From Salinisphaera sp. UBA6602 (lineage in GTDB: Bacteria > Pseudomonadota > Gammaproteobacteria > Nevskiales > Salinisphaeraceae), in the NCBI GenBank assembly GCA_002433465.1, contig DJIE01000040.1:1-12717 (forward strand): a stretch of 12,717 bases of DNA. The letters are read 5' to 3'. A program made the position numbers and the translations under genes. The notes beneath the pieces were generated by a model that was given only the letters and a program-made list of their open reading frames with translations, ran no database searches and had not been told where the DNA came from. Of this stretch, positions 6,713-12,717 are shown one piece after another; the stretch's first letter is position 1, and each line of letters starts with the position of its first letter.

Positions 6713-7402
6713 ATGTCCAGCACGCGCCTGCTTTCGCGGATTCTTCGTCTGGTCGTCATAGTGGCGGCGTTGGGCGTGCTTTCGGCCTGTGCGCAGCTGC
6801 CGCGCAAGAACGTGGTCGAAGGTCCGACCACGGCGCCGCCGCAGCTGCCGCCGGCGCCGCCGGCCGACGGCTCCATCTTCCGAGCCAGCTATACCAAGCC
6901 GCTGTTCGAGGACCGGCGCCCGACCCAGGTCGGCGATATTCTCACCATCGTGCTGGATGAGGCGGTGAGCGCGTCCAAGAGTTCGGCGGCCAAGGCCAGC
7001 CGCAACGGGTCGGTCCAGTTTACGCCCACCCAGATCCCGGAAGCGCTGCAGAGCCTGCTGGAAGCTCAGGGGACCGATATATCCGGCGACAACAGCTTCA
7101 ACGGCAGCGGCGGTGCGAATGCCTCCAACAACTTCACCGGCACGATCACCGTGACCGTGATGGACGTACTGCCCAACGGCAATCTGCAGGTAGCCGGCGA
7201 GAAGCGTATCGGCATCAACCAGGGCGTGGAATACATCCTGTTCTCGGGCGTGGTCAATCCGCGCACGGTATCGGCCGACAGCACCGTCATCTCCACCCAG
7301 GTGGCCAACGCGCGGCTCGAATACTACGGCGATGGCTATATCGACGAGGCCCAGCGCATGGGCTGGCTGCAGCGCGTGTTCCTGAACCTGTCGCCGCTTT
7401 AA
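6713..7402 (+). CDS. flgH: FlgH, L-ring lipoprotein
   Basis: FlgH forms the L ring, the bushing in the outer membrane through which the rod turns. The product is 229 aa, close to the usual 232. Residues 1-25 are a lipoprotein signal peptide with the lipobox LSAC, so the mature protein should start at lipidated Cys26. A proline-rich linker (about 40-52) follows. The FlgH core starts at [20 protein letters not shown] (54-73), continues [18 protein letters not shown], and ends with [16 protein letters not shown] and [20 protein letters not shown]. It is coupled to flgG and precedes flgI, so the two outer ring proteins lie side by side. Confidence 0.97.
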   Translation: MSSTRLLSRILRLVVIVAALGVLSACAQLPRKNVVEGPTTAPPQLPPAPPADGSIFRASYTKPLFEDRRPTQVGDILTIVLDEAVSASKSSAAKASRNGSVQFTPTQIPEALQSLLEAQGTDISGDNSFNGSGGANASNNFTGTITVTVMDVLPNGNLQVAGEKRIGINQGVEYILFSGVVNPRTVSADSTVISTQVANARLEYYGDGYIDEAQRMGWLQRVFLNLSPL

Positions 7403-7448
7403 CTCTTTGATGAATCGTTTGTTCCTCCTTTTACGAGCGAGACAAGAC

Positions 7449-8564
7449 ATGATCCAGATCGGCCGTTGCAAACGTTTGCTGCTGGCACTCGCCGGCGCCG
7501 TGCTGATGGTCGGCACCGCCCAGGCCGCGCGCCTGGGCGATATCGCCACCTTCAGCGGCGTGCGTTCCAACCCGCTGGTCGGCTACGGCCTTGTCGTGGG
7601 CCTGGGCAATACCGGCGACCAGACCACGCAGACGCCGTTCACCAGCCAGGCGCTCAAGAACATGCTTACCCAGCTGGGTGTGACCGTGCCGGCCGGCACC
7701 AACATGCAGCTCAAGAACGTCGCTGCGGTGATGGTCACGGCCGACCTGCCGCCGTTTGCCGGCACCGGCCAGCAGCTGGATGTGACGGTTTCCTCGGTGG
7801 GTAACGCCAAGAGCCTGAGCGGCGGCACCCTGCTGATGACGCCCTTGAAGGGCGCAGACGGCAATATCTATGCGCTGGCCCAGGGCAATATTCTTGCTCC
7901 CGGCATCAGCGCCAGCGCGGGCGGCAGCAGCGTGCAGGTCAACCAGACCGGCGCCGGTCGTATCCCGGAAGGCGCGACCATCGAGCGCACCGTGCCTACG
8001 CAGCTTGCCATGGGTGGTGAAATCGACCTTGCCCTCAAGCGTGCCGACTTCAACACGGCGTTGCGCACCATGAATGCCATCAACCAGGCGTTCGGTTCCG
8101 ATATCGCCACCGCCAAGAATGCCCGCACCATCACCCTGCGCGCGCCGGTGGACGAAGGCGCCAAGGTAGCGTTTCTTGCCCGTGTGCAGGCACTGGACGT
8201 AACCCCGGGCCAGGAAGTACCGCGCGTGGTGATCAATTCGCGTACCGGTTCGATCGTGATGAATCGCAACGTCACCCTCAACAGCGCCGCGATCGCCCAT
8301 GGCAGCCTGTCGGTGGTAATCGACTCGAACCCGATCGTCAGTCAGCCGAACGCATTGTCGGGCGGTCAGACCGCGGTTGTGCCCAATGCCGATATCTCGG
8401 TCCAGGAGGGCAGCGGTACGCTGCATACGATCACCGAAAGCGCGTCGCTGCGCGAGGTGGTGGATGCGCTCAATCGCCTGGGGGCTACGCCCAACGATCT
8501 GATGGCTATTCTGGAAGCGCTCAAATCCGCGGGTGCCCTGAACGCCGAGCTGGAGATCATCTAG
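7449..8564 (+). CDS. flgI: FlgI, P-ring protein
   Basis: FlgI assembles into the P ring in the peptidoglycan layer around the distal rod, with help from FlgA. Started at ATG 7449 the product is 371 aa, close to the usual 365-370. Residues 1-26 form a Sec signal peptide (basic n-region with R6, K8 and R9, hydrophobic core LLLALAGAVLM, cleavage near AQA). The mature protein opens ARLGDIATFSGVRSNPLVGY and then GLVVGLGNTGD, diagnostic for FlgI. VVINSRTGSIVMN (260-272) and the C-terminal DLMAILEALKSAGALNAELE are also conserved. An in-frame ATG at 7410 and a TTG at 7407 lie upstream but have no ribosome site and would give an overlong signal peptide. The stop codon abuts the flgJ ATG, implying translational coupling. 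Confidence 0.95.
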   Translation: MIQIGRCKRLLLALAGAVLMVGTAQAARLGDIATFSGVRSNPLVGYGLVVGLGNTGDQTTQTPFTSQALKNMLTQLGVTVPAGTNMQLKNVAAVMVTADLPPFAGTGQQLDVTVSSVGNAKSLSGGTLLMTPLKGADGNIYALAQGNILAPGISASAGGSSVQVNQTGAGRIPEGATIERTVPTQLAMGGEIDLALKRADFNTALRTMNAINQAFGSDIATAKNARTITLRAPVDEGAKVAFLARVQALDVTPGQEVPRVVINSRTGSIVMNRNVTLNSAAIAHGSLSVVIDSNPIVSQPNALSGGQTAVVPNADISVQEGSGTLHTITESASLREVVDALNRLGATPNDLMAILEALKSAGALNAELEII

Positions 8565-9641
8565 ATGACGAACACAGGCATGAGCGGCGATTTCGCCCTG
8601 AGCATGAACGGTGTCTCCAAGCTCAAGTATTCGGCACGCAACTCGCCGGATGAAGGCATCAAGGAGGCCGCCAAGCAGTTCGAGGCCGTTTTTCTGCAGA
8701 AGATGCTCAAGCAGATGCGCGATGCCATCCCGCAGAGCGGCCTGCTCAACAGCCAGCGCTCGGAAATGTATCAGTCGCTCATGGATCAGCAGTGGGCACA
8801 GACGCTGTCGCAGCGCGGCATCGGCCTGGCCGATATGCTGACCGAGCAGCTGCAGGGCAAAGGGCCTAAGTCGGCGCAGCCGGCCGACGCGGTCGATTCC
8901 TTTCTGGCTTCGATTCCCAATGCCACGCCACAGCCGCTGCGGGCCTCGGATCCGGTCGAGCCACGTCGTGCCGATAACGCACCGGCGGACGATCTGGCGC
9001 GCAAGGAATTTCCGCGCCCGCCCCTGCAGGCGGCGGTCAACGAGGCCATCGCCACCCGGCGTAGCGTGGCTGATACTCAGGCGTCGGCCACCGACACAGT
9101 ACGTCGTGCCGTATTGCCCGATCACGTCAACGCTTTTCTGGATCGCATGGAATCCGCGGCCGCGGTCGCTGCCCGCGAAACCGGCATTCCGAAACGCCTG
9201 ATTCTTGCTCAGGCGGCGCTGGAAACCGGCTGGGGCAAGCACGAGATCACCCGTGCCGACGGACGCCCGAGCTTTAACGTGTTCAATATCAAGGCCACCG
9301 GTTGGGACGGCGACGCCGCCCGTGTAACGACCACCGAATATGCCGGCTCGCGGCGCTACACCACGCAGGCCGAATTCCGTGCCTACGATTCCTACGAGCA
9401 GGCGTTTTCGGACTACGCGCGTCTGTTGACCCAGTCGCCGCGCTACAAGCCGGTGGTCGATGCGCCCACGGCTGAACACGCCGCGCGGGCACTGCAGAAC
9501 TGCGGTTATGCCACCGATCCGGCCTATGCGAACAAGTTGGTTTCGATCATGAGCACGCTGCCTGCGGATACGCCGGCGCCCGCCGCGAAGCCCGAGCAGT
9601 TCGCCAGGGCAGAAGGGGCGGATCTGAGCCGTCTTTTCTAA
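8565..9641 (+). CDS. flgJ: FlgJ, rod cap and peptidoglycan hydrolase (muramidase domain)
   Basis: FlgJ caps the growing rod and opens the peptidoglycan layer for it. The product is 358 aa, longer than Salmonella FlgJ (316). The N-terminal rod-capping domain spans about 30-95 (KQFEAVFLQKMLKQMRDAIP, then MYQSLMDQQWAQ). Residues about 97-185 form an Ala/Pro/Arg-rich linker with low complexity, which accounts for much of the extra length. The C-terminal GH73-type domain spans about 186-332: LILAQAALETGWGKHEI contains the likely catalytic Glu220, and FRAYDSYEQAFSDYARLL contains Asp283, at about the spacing of the second acidic residue in Salmonella. A 25-residue tail ends SRLF. The ATG abuts the flgI stop (TAGATG), with GGAG inside the end of flgI. 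The two-domain form is typical of beta/gammaproteobacteria. Confidence 0.96.
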   Translation: MTNTGMSGDFALSMNGVSKLKYSARNSPDEGIKEAAKQFEAVFLQKMLKQMRDAIPQSGLLNSQRSEMYQSLMDQQWAQTLSQRGIGLADMLTEQLQGKGPKSAQPADAVDSFLASIPNATPQPLRASDPVEPRRADNAPADDLARKEFPRPPLQAAVNEAIATRRSVADTQASATDTVRRAVLPDHVNAFLDRMESAAAVAARETGIPKRLILAQAALETGWGKHEITRADGRPSFNVFNIKATGWDGDAARVTTTEYAGSRRYTTQAEFRAYDSYEQAFSDYARLLTQSPRYKPVVDAPTAEHAARALQNCGYATDPAYANKLVSIMSTLPADTPAPAAKPEQFARAEGADLSRLF

Positions 9642-9663
9642 GCCGTACGGGCGCTGAGAGGGT

Positions 9664-9690
9664 TCAACTTCTTCGCACTTTGGCCGTTAT
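9664..9690 (+). promoter_or_regulatory. candidate sigma-28 (FliA) promoter for flgK-flgL
   Basis: TCAACTTC at 9664-9671, then 11 nt, then GCCGTTAT at 9683-9690. Compared with TAAAGTTT-N11-GCCGATAA, the spacing is exact, with five of eight -35 bases and six of eight -10 bases matching. It sits in the 100-bp flgJ-flgK gap. The enterobacterial flgKL pair has its own FliA promoter at this place, which supports the call. It is clearly weaker than the one before flgM. Confidence 0.55.
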
Positions 9691-9704
9691 TTCCAGGTAT
9701 GAGA

Positions 9705-9717
9705 GCACCGTCGGTGC
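9705..9717. repeat. small inverted repeat in the flgK leader
   Basis: GCACCG and CGGTGC flank a single T, giving a 13-bp palindrome 24 bp before the flgK ATG. If transcription starts from the FliA-like site upstream, it would form a hairpin near the 5' end of the flgK mRNA. No T run follows, so it is not a terminator. Confidence 0.35.
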
Positions 9718-9741
9718 GCATGCCAAACTTGTAGAGCGATC

Positions 9742-11370
9742 ATGTCCAATCTATTCGGCATCGGCTTGAGTGGCCTGGGGGCAGCGCAAACCGCGCTGGC
9801 CACGACCAGCAACAACATAAGCAACGTCAAAACGCCCGGTTACAACCGCCAGGTGGTAGGGCTGAGTACGTCCCAGCAAGGCGATGGCCAGGGCGGCGGC
9901 GTGCGCACCACGGGTGTGGAGCGCCAGTATCAGCAATATCTGACCGGCCAGCTCAACGATGCGCAGAGCCGTTCGAGCGCGCTGGACAGCCATCTCGGCC
10001 AGATATCGCAGATCAACAACCTGTTGGGCGATAGCGAAGCCGGCCTGGCACCGCTGATGCAGAAGTTCTTCAGTGGCCTGCAGACCTTGTCGGCGAGCCC
10101 GGCGGATTCCGCCGCACGCGAGTCGCTGCTGGGCGATGCCAACAGCATGACCGCCCAGTTCCGAGCGTTTTCGGAATACTTGTCCGACATGGGTGAAAGC
10201 GTCGAGTCGCAGATGAAGGGCGCGATCACGCAGGTCAACAACTACGCCGAGCAGATTTCCAACCTCAATACGCAGATCGTTCAGGCCCAGGCCAAGACCG
10301 GACAGGCCCCGAACAACCTGCTTGATCAGCGCGACCAGCTGGTTTCGGCGCTGGGCGATCTGGTGGACGTCAAGCTGTCGGTTCAGGACGGCAATTCCTA
10401 CCATGTGATGGTAGCCGGCCAGCCGCTGGTCGACGCCACCGGGGCGAAATCGCTCAAGCTGGTGGATTCGAGCGCCGACCCGACCCGTTCGGCGATCGCC
10501 TTCGATGTCGGCAATGGCCAGCTGCGCGAACTCTCCGAAACGAGCATCAAGGGTGGCTCCATCGGCGGCCTGCTTGCTTTTCGCAAGGATTCGCTCGAGC
10601 CCGCCCAGCAGCGTCTGGATCAGTTGGCGCATACGCTTGCCGCGCGCATGAACGAAGTCCACCAGGGTGGGACCACGTACAAGGGTCAGGCCGGGGGCGC
10701 GTTCTTCGAAGTGGCGAGCCCGGTGAGCTTCAGCGACGAGAAAAACAGCGGAACGGCGAGCCTGGAGGTGACGTTCACCGAGGGCGCAAGCGCCGAAGTC
10801 CGCGCCAGCAACTATCGGCTGGAATACAACGGGGACACGAACTCCTATGCGCTCACGCGCACGAGCGACGGCAACAAGCGCTTTTTTGGTGGTGACGAAT
10901 CACCGTTGCAGTTCGACGGCGTCGAGGTCCGGGTGCAGGGCGACGTTGCCGATGGCGATGCGTTCGTGATCAAACCGCTGGATCGCGCCGCGGCCAGCAT
11001 GGAAGTCGCGGTCAAGAATACGTCCGAGATTGCTGCCGCTCAGGGCGGCGGTACGGGCGACAACCGCAATGCGCTGGCCATGGCGGCCCTGCAGGATGAA
11101 ACCGCGATCGAAGGCGAGAGCAGCTTCAACAGCGGCTATGCACGCCTGGTGAGCGATATCGGTAACAAGACACGCTCGCTTCAGGTCAACAGCAGTGCGC
11201 AGCAGATGCTCACCAGCGAACTTGCCACGGCACAGCAGTCGGTTTCTGGCGTGAACCTCGATGAAGAGCGCGTCAACCTGCTGTATTACCAACAAATGTA
11301 TCAAGCGAATGCCAAGGTCATCGAAACGGCGGCAAGCCTGTTCGATACGTTGCTCGGCATCCGCGCCTAG
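9742..11370 (+). CDS. flgK: FlgK, hook-filament junction protein 1 (HAP1)
   Basis: FlgK forms the first junction layer between hook and filament outside the cell and is exported with the help of FlgN. The product is 542 aa (Salmonella about 553). The N-terminal axial motif is ALATTSNNISNVKTPGYNRQ (18-37). A long coiled-coil-forming helical region covers about 60-210 (NNLLDQRDQLVSALGDLVDV, 191-210). The beta-rich surface region includes residues about 328-412 with YRLEYNGDTNSYALTRTSDG and FDGVEVRVQGDVADGDAF, which resembles a segment of FlgL. The C-terminal D0/D1 part has NRNALAMAALQ (441-451) and VNLLYYQQMYQANAKVIETA, the standard ending. The ribosome site GAG is modest. flgL follows after 22 bp. 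Confidence 0.96.
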   Translation: MSNLFGIGLSGLGAAQTALATTSNNISNVKTPGYNRQVVGLSTSQQGDGQGGGVRTTGVERQYQQYLTGQLNDAQSRSSALDSHLGQISQINNLLGDSEAGLAPLMQKFFSGLQTLSASPADSAARESLLGDANSMTAQFRAFSEYLSDMGESVESQMKGAITQVNNYAEQISNLNTQIVQAQAKTGQAPNNLLDQRDQLVSALGDLVDVKLSVQDGNSYHVMVAGQPLVDATGAKSLKLVDSSADPTRSAIAFDVGNGQLRELSETSIKGGSIGGLLAFRKDSLEPAQQRLDQLAHTLAARMNEVHQGGTTYKGQAGGAFFEVASPVSFSDEKNSGTASLEVTFTEGASAEVRASNYRLEYNGDTNSYALTRTSDGNKRFFGGDESPLQFDGVEVRVQGDVADGDAFVIKPLDRAAASMEVAVKNTSEIAAAQGGGTGDNRNALAMAALQDETAIEGESSFNSGYARLVSDIGNKTRSLQVNSSAQQMLTSELATAQQSVSGVNLDEERVNLLYYQQMYQANAKVIETAASLFDTLLGIRA

Positions 11371-11392
11371 TTTTCACTGAAAGGCACACGTC

Positions 11393-12613
11393 ATGCGCTT
11401 GAGCACCAATTCGATTTACAGCATGAGCATGCAGTCGATCTTGCGCCAGCAGGGCCAGGTCGCGGGCATCGGCCAGCAGCTTGCCAGTGGCAAAAAGATC
11501 GTGACCCCGGCCGACGACCCGCGCGCTGCTTCGCAGGCGCTCGTCGTATCGCAGGCCAGCGCGGTCAACGAGCAGTTCGAAGCCAGTCGTACCGCCGCCC
11601 GTCGCAGTATTTCGGCGGAGGAAACGCAGCTCGATCAGGTGACCCGGGCGCTGCAGGCGGTCACGCCGCAGCTGGTGAAGGCCGGTAACGGTACGCTCAG
11701 CGATGCCGACCGCAACTCGATTGCGACCGAGCTTGAAGGCATTTACGCCCAGATGCTCGGTAGTGCCAACGCTCAGGACGGTAATGGCCGCTTCATCTTC
11801 GCGGGACATGACGGCGACAGGACGCCGTTTGTCGAGTCCGGCGGGCGTGTGAGCTATCAGGGCGATGAGGGCCTGCAGAACCTGCGGGTGGACGCCTCCC
11901 GCATGATGGCGATCAACGATACCGGCAGCCGCGTGTTCGCCTCGGTCGCCGACAGTGCCCAGTACGTAGGCACGGCCGATGCCGGCAACGGGGGCACGGG
12001 TGTGTTTGGCTCGATCAACGTGGCCGATGCGAGTAGCGCCGACTTTGGCGACGAATTCCGTATCAGCTTCAGTGAAACGAACGGCGAAACGCGCTATAGC
12101 GTTGCCAATGCCAGCACCGGCCAGACCCTGGTTGCCGACCAGCCCTATGTCGCCGGCGAGCCCATCGAACTGGGCGAGAGCATGCGCGTCACCATCAAGG
12201 GCAGCCCCGTCAGCGGTGACGGCTTTACCTTTGCGCGCGACCGCGAAGAGGACAACAACATCCTCAATACGCTGACCGATGTGATCAACGTCCTCAAGAC
12301 CGGAACCGATACCCCGGCCTCGCGCGCAGCGCTGGAAAACGGTTTGAATAGCGCCCATCGCAAGGTGGCCAACTCGCTCGACAACGTACTGACGGTGCGT
12401 GCGTCGCTGGGCTCTCGGCTCAACGAGCTGGATACCCTCGACACGGTCGGCGCAGCGCGCGGACTCAACTACGACACGACGCGCTCACAGCTCGAGGATC
12501 TCGACTACATGTCTGCCTACTCGGACTACAGCCTGGCCCAGGTGGCGCTGCAGTTTTCGCAGAAGACGTTTACCGATATTCAGAAGCTGTCGATGTTCAG
12601 CCTCAATATCTAG
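11393..12613 (+). CDS. flgL: FlgL, hook-filament junction protein 3 (HAP3)
   Basis: FlgL is the second junction layer, on which the filament is built; its C-terminus is a FlgN client in known systems. The product is 406 aa, longer than Salmonella FlgL (317). The N-terminal flagellin-like domain is MRLSTNSIYSMSMQSILRQQ (1-20) with LASGKKIVTPADDPRAASQA (30-49), and FIFAGHDGDRTPF (134-146) is a FlgL hallmark. The extra length is a beta-rich insertion at about 200-281 (FRISFSETNGETRYSVANAS, then MRVTIKGSPVSGDGFTFA) that resembles the FlgK segment at 328-412. The C-terminal flagellin-like helices contain VRASLGSRLNELD (335-347) and end FSQKTFTDIQKLSMFSLNI. AAGG precedes the ATG. It is the last gene of the operon seen here. 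Confidence 0.95.
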   Translation: MRLSTNSIYSMSMQSILRQQGQVAGIGQQLASGKKIVTPADDPRAASQALVVSQASAVNEQFEASRTAARRSISAEETQLDQVTRALQAVTPQLVKAGNGTLSDADRNSIATELEGIYAQMLGSANAQDGNGRFIFAGHDGDRTPFVESGGRVSYQGDEGLQNLRVDASRMMAINDTGSRVFASVADSAQYVGTADAGNGGTGVFGSINVADASSADFGDEFRISFSETNGETRYSVANASTGQTLVADQPYVAGEPIELGESMRVTIKGSPVSGDGFTFARDREEDNNILNTLTDVINVLKTGTDTPASRAALENGLNSAHRKVANSLDNVLTVRASLGSRLNELDTLDTVGAARGLNYDTTRSQLEDLDYMSAYSDYSLAQVALQFSQKTFTDIQKLSMFSLNI

Positions 12614-12717
12614 GGAAGCTCTGCCCAACCTGCCACGGTCGCGCCGGCGTGCTTTGCGCGCGATTGACAAGGAAGTGAGAGCGTAGCGTGCTGGTTGCAC
12701 GGTAGCGAACACTGACG
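12614..12717. other. non-coding tail after flgL, no clear terminator
   Basis: The 104 bases after flgL contain no open frame with a ribosome site and no intrinsic terminator with a T run. The only structure is a 5-bp inverted repeat, CGTGC-TGGTT-GCACG, at 12687-12701, with GTAGCG repeated on both sides (12683-12688 and 12702-12707). Transcription may continue into genes to the right, or end outside the window. Confidence 0.5.

Noticed and set aside
7431..9479. 682-codon open frame on the minus strand across flgI and flgJ
   Set aside because: It lies opposite two clearly identified genes. Its protein is His/Arg/Gly-rich without recognisable domains, as expected from reading the complement of GC-rich coding DNA. 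No ribosome site or promoter supports it.
11318..12358. 346-codon open frame on the minus strand opposite flgL
   Set aside because: It is a shadow of flgL codon bias, with no recognisable family, no start signals, and composition unlike the real genes here.
12687..12701. CGTGC-TGGTT-GCACG as a terminator for the flg operon
   Set aside because: The stem is only 5 bp and is followed by GGTAGCG with no T run.
1..12717. mobile elements, CRISPR arrays, tRNA or rRNA genes, or a non-flagellar system hidden in the window
   Set aside because: No repeat-spacer pattern, transposase, terminal repeats, or tRNA-like fold was seen. The genes account for nearly all of the sequence, and no gap exceeds about 230 bases.

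Overview
The window is an almost complete flagellar axial-structure locus from a GC-rich gammaproteobacterium, or a closely related proteobacterium. Two features point there: FlgJ carries a C-terminal muramidase domain, which is typical of beta/gammaproteobacteria, and the layout flgN-flgM-flgA divergent from flgBCDEFGHIJKL is the one seen in enterobacteria. The sequence does not fix the genus. All coding regions share the same strongly G/C third-position bias, and I see no sign of mobile DNA.

Layout. Positions 1-70 may hold the last codons of a rightward gene that enters from outside. Two back-to-back hairpins follow: a rightward intrinsic terminator at 141-170 and a leftward one at 180-204. 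Leftward genes are flgN (232-693, export chaperone), flgM (707-988, anti-sigma-28, GTG start) and flgA (1100-1804, P-ring chaperone). The flgA-flgM gap holds an excellent sigma-28 (FliA) promoter. The 181-bp divergent region 1805-1985 holds a sigma-54-like candidate promoter facing flgB. Rightward genes are flgB, flgC (proximal rod), flgD (hook cap), flgE (hook), flgF, flgG (rod), flgH (L ring), flgI (P ring), flgJ (rod cap and muramidase), flgK and flgL (hook-filament junction), ending at 12613. The last 104 bases hold no recognisable gene.

How they work together. FlgB, C, F and G build the periplasmic rod. FlgJ caps the rod and cuts peptidoglycan for it. FlgA and FlgI make the P ring, and lipoprotein FlgH makes the L ring. 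FlgD caps the growing FlgE hook, and FlgK and FlgL then join hook to filament. FlgN escorts FlgK and FlgL to the export gate. FlgM holds FliA inactive until the hook is finished and FlgM is exported. The FliA-type promoters seen before flgM and, more weakly, before flgK fit a late feedback layer on top of an earlier flgB transcript.

I looked for an undescribed system and found none. The genes are all recognisable flagellar genes. What deserves a second look is in the gaps: promoters, a long-loop inverted repeat before flgE, a T8 tract between flgF and flgG, and a domain apparently shared by FlgK and FlgL.
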